Shown: piece by piece, positions 21,277 to 32,649 of the stretch
How the letters are laid out: every line of letters starts with the position of its first letter
Numbering within the stretch: the stretch's first letter is position 1
Assembly (NCBI GenBank): GCA_026874595.1
Contig: CM049318.1
Location: forward strand, 50,744,750-50,808,749
DNA: 64,000 nt
Direction: 5' to 3'
Origin: Sipunculus nudus
Lineage: Eukaryota; Annelida; Sipuncula; Golfingiida; Sipunculidae
The notes under the pieces: generated by a model
Seen by the model: the letters and a program-made list of their open reading frames with translations, nothing else
Database searches by the model: none
What the model was told of the DNA's origin: nothing
Made by a program: the position numbers and the translations under genes

Positions 21277-24140
21277 ATGAGGGCCGCTTTTGCCGTTGTA
21301 GTCTTCGTAGCAGCAGCATTTGCGTTTCCATGTTATTGTGAACAAGACGGGCTGGTAAAAGCTAAAGACCTTGCTCATCATACCAAATTCCTAAAAGAGA
21401 GCGTCAACTCGGCGTCGAATAAAGAGATCAGCGTCTTTGACGATGAAGGACATACGAAAGAAATTACTGAGGCCGATGACGTCATTGACGATGCAGACGA
21501 GAAATTTGTCAATACCCTCGGTAGGTCAAATTAATTAATAAATAATTCGGATAAGATCAAGTTCCAGGACTCGGAGATGAAAGATTAGGTTAAAGTGAGA
21601 ACGACTCCCCCCCTAATTATGATTAAATAATAGCGCCCCCCTTCGCACACACATAAACACACATTTGGCCCATTATTAAAAAAGTAAAAAAGGAAGATAA
21701 AAAAAAAAATAAATAATGATACACTTTTGCGACATATTCTTACAACTTCATATAATTCAAATAGAGGGTTTTGTAACGTAAACCGTTAAGAAATATTGAT
21801 AATAAAATTAAATATATAAAACTAATAAATTTGTTTTAAAATAAAAAAAAAAAACGCAACCAGTTTTGGGAAATCGAGTATATAATCAGTTTAAAGATTA
21901 TGTGCATGTCAAACGTTCCCAGACAATAGTTTAGGTAATATTTACGGAAAAATGAAACGTTGACTACTGAGAAAGTTCGACAACCTTAAACACAAACCGC
22001 CCCCCACGTGTCTCAGTAGTGAAAATCAAGATCTCAGAACTTTAATTTCACATGACTTTTGTTTCTCCAAGCCTCATGCATGAAAAACCTTAAATCTGAT
22101 ATTTCAGACCTGGGGGTTGTAATAATAGTACGCCTTTTAAGTTATTTTTAAAGTCTCTTACCGTTGTTGCAAGTATCACAGTCAAAAGAATATATAAACG
22201 TACACCAATATTTTGATACTCACGGTTTTTGAGCTTTTATGCTGGGTAGGAAAACAAAGAATATGTTTAATATGTATTATATTACTCGTGCCTGTTGCTG
22301 CAATGATAGAACTTTATCACGGGACATTGTCACAGGCAGCAAATACGCAGCATAAAATTGAAGACCTCCAGGTGACAGCTCCACTATGCTCTGCATGTTG
22401 CAGGCCTTTATTCTATTCTATATTCAAAAAATAAATATTTGTATGACCTCAGGTTATTATGGTATGTGATTAGGTGTCTTGAAGACACAAATTTGCACGT
22501 ATGTCTGATGTCAAATGACATCCCCACTTAATGTTCGCGAGGGTTTCAAATTCATGATATTCGTTGAAATGATGACGTCTCATTTTCGTAATTTACATAT
22601 CATGCAAACAGTAACAAAGGTATCATAACCAAATTTCGCACTGTCTGTTGTAAAAGACGTGTTTTCATAGAGTTAAACAGTTCTGGTCAAACTGTCTAAC
22701 GAGGATATGTATGCCAAACGGAAATGACCGGAACTAACGTATCCTAGAATGTGCTGATGTTAATTGTAATCTGACAACATTAAAGAAAGCGAAGTATCCT
22801 TGTTAATTGGCAACTATAATTAATTGACAAAAAACTTGGTATTTCAACTACTAAATGAGAAATAGTCAATTGAATCTTGACCGTTTGCCCTCTACTATGA
22901 CCTTTGCCCCAAATGACCTAATCGTCTGTATGATGTTATACTTTAGTTATAATATAGTTCTGTAGAACTATAGGGTAGAAATGTGATTGTTCCTTCTTCA
23001 GTTTTTACAGATGGGGTTAAAATGGTGGTGTTACGTATCACAATATTGAAAAATATTGCTACCAAACTTGCAATAGGCCTCCTACATTGTAAATTTCGCA
23101 TGTCTGTTAAAATTTCAATTTCTAGTTCCAATGGTTTATGTGGAAACGTAAACGTGCTGAGTCACCTAGTTCATATTTTTATAAGCCCACTGTTATCCAT
23201 TTTTTTCTGTACCTCTTATAGGTTATAAGGAATTTGACATTATTGTAATCTGACATAGTGCTCTTTTTAATGGTATTAATATTTTCAGAATGTTCATTCC
23301 ATTCATAGGATATTTTAAGATTTTAAATAGTACGCTCAATTTAGCACTAAGTAACAGGAAGTCAATTTTTACAGGGCATATAATGAAAAATATAGGAACA
23401 ATTTTGTTTTGTTTTGTTTTCTCTATCATGTGGCTATCTACATTAAAACTAAAATATTAAATTTTGATTAAATTAAAATAAAAATTTTATTTATCAACAA
23501 GAAAAACACTGTATAGAAAAAAACTAAAAAAAAATTGAGATATTTTCATGTAGTTTAATATTAGTCTATTTACATGTGTTTACTTTTACTGGGGTATAAT
23601 TAGTTTACCTTTTAAAACCTTTTTTTTGTAAAATGATACAAATCTTTTTAAATGATTAAAAAGCTAAAAATCTAAGCCATCATAAAGAACACTACTTTTC
23701 CATTTTTATTTTAATCTCTATAAGAATATGCATGAATTGTTCTTTTTTCAGGAAACTGGATCCAGTTTCGTGAACCGTCTGCCCGACGTCGACGACGATG
23801 GGTTGGACTTGCTGTTCGCGGTGCAGGATGGGCCTTTAAAGCAGCACGTGGTCTGTTTCGGGGAGCGCATAGAACCGGAATCACCCGAAGTGGAAGCCGT
23901 ATCACTCGGCAGTACACCAAATCCGGATCCTACCGAACCGGACTCCGCGATTTCGCCCGACTCAAGCCCGACAATGTTAAACGGATCAGTGGTGGATACA
24001 CGAGGGGGTACACCGGCACGGTTGGGAGGTACAGGGTGACGGTCAGAAATGCAAGCAAGGGCACCGGAGGGAAGCGCGGACCACCCACTTTTGAGATACG
24101 AAGGGGGAACAGCGTCCGCAAATTTCGCTACAGAGGATGA
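21277..24140 (+). CDS. secreted basic protein with acidic pro-region (two exons)
   Basis: Join 21277-21520 with 23752-24140 (210 residues). The start is the ATG at 21277, inside a longer open frame. Exon 1 ends one base into a codon at a CTCG|GTAGGT donor; exon 2 follows a TCTTTTTTCAG acceptor, and the joined phase keeps the frame open to TGA at 24138. Residues 1-17 form a signal peptide (hydrophobic VVVFVAAAFAF core). Residues 22-92 form an acidic pro-region with 17 Asp/Glu, clustered at 55-75. Residues 93-97 are five arginines, a likely furin-type site. Residues 98-210 carry 28 Arg/Lys against 3 Asp/Glu, no cysteine, an amphipathic start (WVGLAVRGAGWAFKAARGL) and the C-terminus PPTFEIRRGNSVRKFRYRG. 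Architecture suggests a cationic host-defence or effector-like peptide released from an inhibitory pro-piece; that role is inference and I recognise no named family. Both exons are GC-richer than the 2.2-kb intron. Confidence 0.8.
21521..23751 (+). other. intron of the secreted-protein gene
   Basis: 2231 bp, GT...AG, AT-rich. A poly-A-rich stretch lies at 21690-21860. Short ORFs (22213-22434, 22983-23228) show nothing recognisable, and no nested element was seen. Confidence 0.7.
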
Positions 24141-24275
24141 ACACGGCCGCCCGAAATGACCGTACTAGACCTGCATCTTGCGCTTTATGGTACAAAGTCC
24201 TTCATAACAGTCAGACTCTTCCGACCTGAGGGCTCGGACAAGGCACCTTATCTGAGTTTAGCTTTTATTTCACCG

Positions 24276-24278
<3 letters not shown>

Positions 24279-24349
<71 letters not shown>

Positions 24350-24352
24350 TTA
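24279..24352. repeat. (TA)n microsatellite in presumed 3' UTR
   Basis: A TA dinucleotide run lies 140 bp after the stop codon of the secreted-protein gene. Confidence 0.9.
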
Positions 24353-24427
24353 TACTATCGCGCTCAAGTTGGTTTGACTCAGAAATATTGTCTAAAATAT
24401 TTTTTCCTTTGAGTACAAAATTCAACA

Positions 24428-24440
24428 AATAAAAAATAAA
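24428..24440 (+). terminator. possible poly(A) signals
   Basis: Two overlapping-range AATAAA motifs about 290 bp after the stop of the secreted-protein gene; the first plausible 3' end signals downstream. Such motifs are common in AT-rich DNA. Confidence 0.35.
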
Positions 24441-24963
24441 AAAAGTACTGAAATATGCTTTGTTTGAATGAGGTCAAGAAAGGGAGCCTTCATTAAACCA
24501 AAGAACGCAATGTACAAGTCTACATTTTTTCATTTTGGTTTAATTCTCATTAAATAGACATATATCATTCCATAATTGCCGCTTACTTTTTAATGATTTG
24601 CTCATTTATGGAAATATTGCCAAATTTAAATGGGCACCAGTCTGTGAAACAGACTGTATGGACCAGGAATCAATCAACACAGGAATGTTTTCTTGAAAAC
24701 AGTTTTTAATCATATAATAATGCACAATGTTTGCACCACACATTTTTATTCATATTGCACATTTCACAACTCATAATGTTATGACAGGATGACTGGTACC
24801 GTGAAATTTTTCAGAGAATACAAACTCCAAATGTCTGATAATTTCATTATTAGAATATGAAAACAAATTGCCAATATTAACATTTCCGGAAATAAACCTG
24901 TTAGTTACACTCACATTTATCTTTCATTTTGGTGAGAGAGCTGAATGTTTAACACATGTATTC

Positions 24964-25013
<50 letters not shown>

Positions 25014-25515
25014 ATGAGAGAGCGAGATTAGAAGACACATAATTTCCTTTAGCCCAGACAAAACGCGGCGCATAAAACATAAAACTGGAAATAACGTGAA
25101 ATTTCAATGACATATCCTCAATAACATATACAAATAAAGTTGAAGCTTAATACATTAAGATATGCGTGGGCGTAAAAAATATAAGGAGAGGGCAGGCCCA
25201 GGAGTACCCCCTCCCCTCCTGAGCTCACCTTGGACCCACTTATGTGAGGTATAGGGGCATTTTGCCAATTGAAGATATGTTAGTTTGCCATAAAAAATAG
25301 CTCTTTTATATATCCGTAAAGTCCGAGTAATAATAAAAAGAAATATGTAACAGTGTTGCAAAGTTCTTCAAAGCTATCACACGTTTCGACAACACCTTCC
25401 ACACACCCTCACTCACCTACTCCCATATTCCCGATATATATACCCATCACCATATAAAATCCACCACAGGACTGATGACATTGTTGTCCCCACCAGGAGG
25501 TGATGCGTTTCATGT
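24441..25515. other. intergenic DNA with GA microsatellite
   Basis: A (GA)n tract lies at about 24967-25020. Nothing else recognised. Confidence 0.5.
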
Positions 25516-25780
25516 GGGTGTTTGTGTGTGTTTTGTATGTGTGTGTGTGTCTTTTTGTGTTTGTTCACAACATAGCCCACGCAGTCATGTACGGAATTTC
25601 ATGATATTTTCAGGCCATTTCGCGAATGGGCCAATAATGAAACGACTGGATTTGGCTGTAGATCCGGCACAAACCCGGATTCTGGACCGTCATCAAGAAA
25701 TATTCATGAGTCACTTAAGCATGAATGAACCTGCACCGCATATATTGGCCCAGTGAGTAAATGCAAACACATGGCGGAGG
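25516..25780 (-). mobile_element. non-LTR-like repeat tail, copy 1
   Basis: Read on the minus strand it is co-linear with 36035-36275: GTTCATTC, AAGTGACT, TTCTTGATGACG, AATCCG, TTGGCCCATTC, then a GAATTTCATGATAT-type block and an ACAAACACA-rich tail. This layout resembles the 3' ends of RTE-like LINEs and their SINEs. The 93-codon plus-strand ORF across it is an artefact. Confidence 0.5.
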
Positions 25781-26899
25781 CTTGCATTTTCTAGAATGCA
25801 GATTTCTAGTATACGAAGAATCACGGAGGCAATTGACGAATATCATATCCTATATTTTTCTTAATGTGAGATGCAGAATTGAAAATTTATTTATGATACT
25901 AAGTTGAAACTATAGATTATCTTGATGACAAAATTAATTTTCAATCGTTATCTTAAGAATTATTCATTATAATTCCTTAAACTTTTTTTTTATCAAAACC
26001 CCTAAAAGTGAGGGGATATGTTCCCGACTCATGTTAACATGTGGCCAATGTTAACAAGGTGAAAATTAACAGTTTGATTTTCAGAAGGGGTAGGTTTACA
26101 GATTACACTTAGTGATTATTACCCTTAAGTCAAAATCCAGAAATAGGGCGGAGTTACTGCATATATAAATTCATTAAAAACTTTGCAAAAAAAAAAAAAA
26201 AATATTTCTCCCCAAAGATTGGACCCTCCCCCCCCCCCCCCCCCCCACCGTCTCGTGCACAACACCAGAAAGTACCCAAAAGATACCGAATAGTACCAAA
26301 ACATTAACCTAAAATTACTGAAACGTTATCGAAAGTAACTGAAAAGAGCCTACAAGATCTCATCAAGTATGTTTCGGCAATAAAAATTCCAATAAATATG
26401 TCTGTGTTACGGAACCTAAAAGAGACACCTGTAACAGTCTATCAAAGCCAGGGGAAATGTATTTAATGGTTTAACAATTCGATGTTGGTATCATAGGTCC
26501 ATACCGCAAGCCAGAACAATGGGTCTCCTTTCAGATTACCCATGTCCATTTTTACCCCGTTCGGAGTGTCCGCTTGAGTACTTGGGTATGACGATCGTCT
26601 GGTATGCCCTGTCTCTAAACTGCTAAGATTCATTTAATATAAAAATTACTATGGTTACCCAGATTACCTCGAAAATGTAATGTAATATCCTTGGTAATTG
26701 CAAACATGCCGATTAACCAACCAACTAACTCAGACAAAACATATTACATCCTAGTCGGCTATAATGAAGCAGCTTTTGATATAGAAATATAATTTCTTTT
26801 GGATTGTGCAAATGGTTCTAATATGAGCTCTGGTGAGGCATAGCTAACATAAGATTCATAGTATCCTTACCTCAACAGTACCTTTACCCTTACCAGTAA
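25781..26899. other. intergenic DNA
   Basis: A poly-A tract lies at 26189-26204 and a poly-C tract at 26229-26246. No gene recognised. A CGCGGATCCAGG motif near 26909 may be a remnant of the MITE family seen at 2126. Confidence 0.45.
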
Positions 26900-27308
26900 T
26901 TAATTAGTCGCGGATCCAGGATATATAGGGAATGTATAAAGAAGCCAGTGTTTTTTTGTTAACAAATAATTATAATTTATTCCTAGAACATCCCTAACAT
27001 TACAATACACTAAATCAATACAATTACACAGTATAACAACAGTACAACTGCAAATCAATACAAACACACAGTATAATAAATAAAGCATACAGTACCTGGA
27101 TACCACCACTGTCACAGCGACAACAAGTCCTCTAAAACGTTTTATCCAGATGAACAGTTCACATTAATCTTCTCAGAGAATAATAGTCCAATTCATCACA
27201 AAATCAATCTGTTGTAATCCAAAAGTGATCCTGGTAGCGATCCAAAAGGCAAACTGAAGACTATATAAAATCCATTACAAATTCGAAGAAGATCTATAAC
27301 TGCTGCAA
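26900..27308. other. unassigned sequence beside a Gypsy gag fossil
   Basis: AT-rich with TACAATACA/ACACAGTATAA repeats (27000-27080). It could be downstream sequence of the minus-strand gag fossil at 27309 but shows no coding signal. Confidence 0.3.
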
Positions 27309-27786
27309 TTATCGGATTAGGTCCACAAACTGACTTACACTCTTCTGTGTCCGCCGGAATATATTTCTCTCTCCTCTCATTGTTTTTTTTTCTAGTTCTA
27401 ATTGTTTTAATGCTAGTTCATGTTGCATTTCTAACTTTTTTAATTCTAACTGCATAGCAAGGCTGTCATTTTTTTTTATGTTACACTTCACTCTTTTCAA
27501 TTAAACCTTTGCTATCTAGATCTTGCATGATTTTAGCAATGATATCAGGCTTTCTCAATGCTTTTTTCACACCTAGCCATAAGTGTTGTCCCAAACGCAA
27601 CAACTCTTCTTTTGTCAACTGTTCAAGTTGATCAGGGTCGGGATCTTCAACAAATGTCTCAGGTATGAAATCTGCCATGTTAAGATGTTTAAACAATAAC
27701 AAAAAACCACTGAGATAAATCCAGTAAACAATGTATTGTAAACAATGTGTCTAGGTCATGCCTAATAAATTTTCAAAACTATAAAG
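27309..27786 (-). mobile_element. Ty3/Gypsy-like gag N-terminus fossil
   Basis: On the minus strand the first part (near 27700) reads as a small helical domain (LEQLTKEELLRLGQHL...KPDIIAKIMQDL), followed by a Glu/Leu/Lys-rich coiled coil (LELKKLEMQHELALKQLELEKK). This pair of parts begins the gag of many invertebrate Ty3/Gypsy elements. The rest of the element is absent; the remnant is truncated and broken. A primer-binding-like site and LTR-like sequence lie just upstream (27789-27965), which supports the assignment. Confidence 0.65.
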
Positions 27787-27788
27787 CT

Positions 27789-27965
27789 TCCCGGACGAGC
27801 CCACAATTTTATTACGAAGTTAAATGGTTGAGGGGAATACATTGGGCCGATCCCTGATTCGAACCCATAACGGTGGCGCACAAGTCCGGCGTACCAACCG
27901 CTTCGCTAGCAAAGCAAGCTCCACTAGCGAGGCAGTTCGGTCCGCTTTTATGTGACCCCGTAACA
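27789..27965 (-). repeat. LTR-like sequence with tRNA-like segment and tRNA-Pro-type PBS
   Basis: On the minus strand a ~162-bp unit starts TGTTACGGGG at 27965, has a CATAAAAG TATA-like box, then a tRNA-like stretch with box A-like TAGCGAAGCGGTTGG (27909-27895) and box B-like GGGTTCGAATC (27866-27856), and an AATAAA near its end. Next comes TGGGCTCGTCCGGGA (27803-27789), complementary to the 3' end of tRNA-Pro, the usual primer-binding site position. The first ~115 bp recur at 56879-56992. Either this is a short LTR that contains a tRNA-like sequence, or a tRNA-derived SINE sits at this spot. Confidence 0.55.
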
Positions 27966-28223
27966 ACTGATTTTAAAAATAATACTGACAGGCATTTGAA
28001 ATGAATTGGTATTAACATTTTTCCCCAACACACTTAACTGAATAAGAATTGAAGTTTCATACAAATCTGGATTGTATCTAACTTGAAATGACAACTCTGA
28101 ACTGAACACAGGTTTGCTTGTAACAGTATCACAGGGGACCTATGCTACTTACTTGAAGACTAAGACTTGAAATAGTGTGTAACTGGGTTGACTGAATGAC
28201 ACATAGCTCAGTATTGGTCAACT
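27966..28223. other. intergenic DNA
   Basis: Nothing recognised. Confidence 0.5.
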
Positions 28224-28579
28224 AAGGTGATCAGACAATCTCACGATACATAAAGAGGTTCTAATTACATCCGAACAAATAGCTTGTTCTCCCGAGGCTT
28301 TCGGATAAACGACTCTCTACTGTACATGGTTGTACAGAAATTTGATCAACATTATATACACACATAAACATAGATACAGATGCAGCGTCCGTGACAAGAT
28401 ATATAAGGTGATCAGACAATCTCACGATACATAAAGAGGTTCTAATTACATCCGAACAAATAGCTTGTTCTCCCGAGGCTTTCGGATAAACGACTCTCTA
28501 CTGTACATGGTTGTACAGAAATTTGATCAACATTATATACACACATAAACATAGATACAGATGCAGCGTCTGTGACAAG

Positions 28580-28585
<6 letters not shown>
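28224..28585. repeat. 181-bp near-identical tandem duplication
   Basis: Copies 28224-28404 and 28405-28585 differ at a single site that I can see (C at 28390, T at 28571). The second copy runs into a TA microsatellite. Non-coding. Confidence 0.95.
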
Positions 28586-28611
<26 letters not shown>

Positions 28612-28646
28612 TTTATATATATATATGTGCGTGTGTGTGTGAGGGT
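28586..28646. repeat. (TA)n/(GT)n microsatellite
   Basis: TA dinucleotide runs followed by GTGTGT repeats. Confidence 0.9.
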
Positions 28647-29299
28647 GTGTACACATTTGTATGTGGCCTAAATATAATATGGTCTAGCGACTGATGTTTG
28701 CAATGATAATTCCTGCAGTTTAAAAGAAAAAATTGGCAAAGACTCTACATTTAAGAAGTCTGATAACTTAAACGCTTGACGCGTTTCATACATATGACCA
28801 CTACTTTGAGACGTCTGGTTCTCAGTGCAAACTGCTTTTTCTACACCAATGCACACCTGTCTTATTAAGCAATCTTTATAAGCCTTGGCACATCAACACG
28901 GCAGGATAAATTTCTCCGGAACTGACCTTGTTTCAACTACCAACTACCACATGCGCTTAAATGTACTACATTTAATTCACACCTATTTTTGTTGCGGGCG
29001 TCTTAATTTGGATAGATTGAAATTATCATTATAGTCATATGGTCAGGCAACCAGAGTCAACTACAAAGTGTGAAATCCCCCCCTTTTACCATGTGTATGC
29101 GTTTTAAATAGCTACCCTGAGCGATCGAAACGTGCTGCATACGCATACGCATACCCACTGCATACGCATATGGATCACTTGAAGAGAATACAATATTTGC
29201 GATTCCACCTTAAAAAATACGCACACGTAACGCACAAGTACTGCATACGCACAAATCCGTCGGTTCCTCCCCCCCCCCCCCCACCATTAGTGAGCACTC
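28647..29299. other. intergenic DNA with CATACG repeats
   Basis: GCATACGCATAC motifs recur at 29137-29170 and near 29240. A poly-C tract lies at 29268-29283. No gene recognised. Confidence 0.45.
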
Positions 29300-29515
29300 T
29301 GCAGGTTAAATATATGACTGTGTCCAACTTGGATCGGGATCACCCCCAAAATTTAACCAATTGTTCCTTGTATCAATGCCGAGCTATGCTGAAAATTTCA
29401 TCAATATCCGTTTATATCATTTTGAGAAACGTTGGTAAGCAAACAGACTTATGGACAGACAAACACACAAACGCCGGCAATTACATAAACCCCGCCCCTT
29501 GGCGGAGGTAAAAAT
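29300..29515 (+). mobile_element. non-LTR-like repeat tail (RTE/SINE-type 3' end)
   Basis: It contains GGATCGGGATCACCCCCAAA, TGAAAATTTCATCAATATCC, a run of ACAGACAAACAC-type repeats and the terminal CTTGGCGGAGGTAA. This block order is common at the 3' ends of RTE-like LINE/SINE repeats in marine animals. The 113-codon ORF over it is an artefact. Confidence 0.55.
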
Positions 29516-29639
29516 TCCCATTCCCTGATCTGTGGAGTTATGATCGTGTCAGGTTGTAATAGACAATATGGCTGATACCGATACTGTCGTGTGGGGCGGC
29601 AGTCTGCCTGAAAACTATAGGGATACAGCCAGCTTGAAG

Positions 29640-30560
29640 AGGACAGCTTTATAAGTATCTTGTTTTTCTGGAAATGAAGGCCTCAGGCCGATATATACAA
29701 CATTTATACATACAAAATACATAATACATGGTCACGTGAAAAAACAATGATAAATGATAAGAATAAATAATTAATAAATAAACAATTAAATGAATATAGT
29801 TTTCAACAATACACAGTTATCATTAATAAAATATTAACAGAAATAACCTTTTTTATCAACTGAATAAATACACATTGTAATATTATAAGGTAACTATTTG
29901 TGTTTCACAAAATGTTTAAAGTTTATGGTTATTACATAGAATAAATTTCATAACAACATAAAATATGATACATGGAAAATTGTTCACTTACTAGTGCAAA
30001 GAATCATTTAGAAATGACTCTCTTTTAACAAATGCAAAATATACAAATGCTGAGAGCTTATTAATTGTGACATAATTTGTAGTGGACATTAATGAAATGA
30101 AAGACATATCCTTAAATTCAGACAGATATTTTTCTCTTAATTGAATATATAAAGGACATTTAATGACAAAATGGTACTCATCTTCAATATATGATTCTCC
30201 ATGTTTAAGGTAAAATTTACAACATCTTTCTTCCCAGGCTATTTTCTTGTGGCGACCAACTTCTGCTTCTAAGCTATGTGATGATGTTCTAAGTCTTGCT
30301 AAACTAATTCTATATCTTCTATTTGGAACTGCTGATAAATATAATTCAGTGTTTAATAAGCTTTTAAAGATAGCATATGTTTTCAATCTTCCATTATTTT
30401 TTATGTTAGCTGTCCATTCTTGTCTTTCATTATCATGCAACCTTTGTTTGAAACCAAGAGGACAGCTGTACAGGAGAGCTGTTTACATTTACATGTTACC
30501 TCCTTTAAACCTGAATAAAATTATGCATTTGAGATCAAAGGCTACTTTTAAGTTGGTATG
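29640..30560 (-). mobile_element. LINE fragment, ORF2 C-terminus and 3' end
   Basis: The minus-strand frame 30440-29991 (149 codons, open a little further upstream) reads as the C-terminal part of a non-LTR retrotransposon polyprotein: GRLKTYAIFKSLLNTELYL, RISLARLRTSSHSLEAEVGRH and a Cys/His cluster with spacing ERCCKF...DEYHFVIKCPLY. About 350 bp of AT-rich 3' UTR end in a GGCCTGAGGCC-containing terminus near 29660. The reverse-transcriptase core is missing, so this is a 5'-truncated copy, the usual state of LINEs. Clade not determined. The open frame suggests moderate rather than great age. Confidence 0.75.
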
Positions 30561-32084
30561 ATATTAAGGAAACGTGGAATCGTTGCCCTGGTTATGGAAA
30601 AGAAAACCAGTTGCTCAGCAGTGGCCTCAATACAGGGGGGGGGGGGGGGTAGACAGTGAAGCCCGCTTATTGTCATATCGGTGGTGCATGCATAAAGTAT
30701 GATAATAACCGGGATGTGACATTATCCGGGCTTCAACATCGATGTACTTTTGAGTCCTAGAAGAAGAGTTATGTCTCGTATGATATTAAATAAACCGTCA
30801 ACAAACAGGAAACAGGAACGTTTATGAATATTTTTATTGCACAACGGCATATCAAATTACGTTAATGCACACCTGAAAATTTATTTCCTGTAAGTTTTAT
30901 GCCTCATGTCGCAATAACTGAAAAAAATCGGACTTGCCAACAGAAAGAGACGTAGCGTCTGGGTCATGAGGTAAAATTTCTGAAAAATATGTTGCACAGT
31001 TATAACGTTATTTGTAACAAACTATTTTACTAAATAATTCTTTGCCCGACTACTGCGCCTTATTTTCCGGACATCTTATTAATGACCCAAACTTCCCTGA
31101 TCGTCTTTATGATTGGACTGTTCAGGGAGCGGACATCGTCATGCCATTGTCAACTTTATGAAGTTTCGCCGCGATTGAGATTTTTGACCGGGTATCTCCT
31201 CCAGTGCTCACAAATTCTCGGGCTTTTCGTTGACACTTAAAGGGGACTTCCAGTCGTAAGCAACGTTTAGAGCTTGTGCTTTATATCATCTCGACGAAAT
31301 GTCACTGAAGTTTAAACCGTGGCCTTTCAAAGGCCAGAAGTTAATTATGTATGATATGTGATCGTATTGTGTGTGTGAGGGTATGTGTGTGTGTGATGGT
31401 CGTGTGTGTAAATTTGTGTGTACACAAGGTATTTGAAGAAGGCCTAATTGAAATTTGACATCTTGGTCGCTATTCTGAAATTTTTATACTGATTAAATTT
31501 TAGTGCAAATCCCAACGTAATTAACACGATGAGAAGTGTCTTCTGGGGTTTGAGAGTCGGTGACAATAGCCTTTTGCTAAGGTTGTACTTTTACAAATAC
31601 TGACTATAAATAAAACTATGTTTTGTATTGTATTGTATTGGTCATACGCACATCTATGACACGCAGTTACGTGGCGTGACGTTACTGACAACTATGACGT
31701 CTACGGTTTGTGCTGTTTCTTGAAAGGTTACAGTAGGTTAGCATACGACACTATTTAAAACAAATTTTCATTGAAAGAAAGTTCAAAGAACAATTTAGGT
31801 TAACGTTGCCGGACCCAATCGCCCCAACATGGGACTTTTTTAAATATTTTTGAATTTTTGAATGTGTGGAACTTTTTTTTACTGAAAAATAAATTCAGGT
31901 AGACTAAACCGTAACGAAGAAATTAGAATGCTATTAAAATCATGTTAAGACACAAATCGATTAGACACAAATAAAAAATGTAGCTGTTTCTTTCGGCAGG
32001 CACGGATGACGTAATCATTTGCGAAGTTACCTTGGAGTGGGCGGATGGGATAGTCACGTGATCGGACGTGACCTGCTGGTGCAA
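30561..32084. other. intergenic DNA
   Basis: A poly-G tract lies at 30637-30650 and GT-rich sequence at 31360-31430. A stretch ending in TGTATTGTATTGTATTGG (31621-31640) looks like the microsatellite tail of a LINE or SINE. No gene recognised. Confidence 0.4.
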
Positions 32085-32160
32085 TGTGATTGGGTAATAT
32101 CATCCAGTCGAAAAAGAACATCTGAGTCATACTGAGCTGGAGAAATAAGTATAAAAAGGA
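32085..32160 (+). promoter_or_regulatory. possible core promoter (CCAAT and TATA motifs)
   Basis: A reversed CCAAT box (GATTGG, about 32088) and a TATAAAAAGG box (about 32149) have promoter-like spacing. A downstream + strand gene would be needed, and the only candidate is the cysteine-rich exon 2.1 kb away. Weak evidence. Confidence 0.25.
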
Positions 32161-32185
32161 CAAGGCACTGCCGAAGACAACTGCG

Positions 32186-32290
32186 AATATCGAATATCAC
32201 TCATTTCATGCGAATGTCGAATATCACTCAAATCATGGATAATCGATATTCGCATGTGAATATCAAATATTACTAAAATCAGGGATATTT
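32186..32290. repeat. short tandem repeat, ~32-bp unit
   Basis: Three diverged units share GCGAATRTCGAATATCACTC. An inverted ATCGATATTCGC motif makes the third unit partly palindromic. Confidence 0.6.
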
Positions 32291-32649
32291 CCTACGATTT
32301 TCAGCAATTATACAGTCCGAGAGTGAATGGGATATTACACATATTTTTGGATATGTCACATTCACCGTAACTTGTATGTGTGTATGGCTTTGGTGATAGG
32401 CGTTGTTCTGTCATGTACAAATATGCCGCTAAATCCCTATGCGGGCAATCCGATATCTCGTGTTGAATGTGAAGTTATACTTAATTGCCGCTTGTTGTAC
32501 CGTTTGCACATTGGAAACATGGGTGATTGAGGCATATTAGGAGGCATGAGACATTTCTAGGAGGGCTGTAAATCATTACGACAATTGAATTTAATGTCAA
32601 ACCCCAATAGTCAGGCTGCATCCCTAGGTCATAGACGACTCAGTAGGAT
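32291..32649. other. intergenic DNA
   Basis: An ATG at 32382 opens a short hydrophobic ORF that I do not accept as a signal peptide exon. Nothing else recognised. Confidence 0.35.

Noticed and set aside
28224-28585. Possible CRISPR-like direct repeats
   Set aside because: Only two long head-to-tail copies with no spacers, in animal DNA.
32327-32530. ORF after a TATA/CCAAT pair as a first exon of the cysteine-rich gene
   Set aside because: The hydrophobic stretch is short and interrupted, and no donor in phase with 34250 was found.
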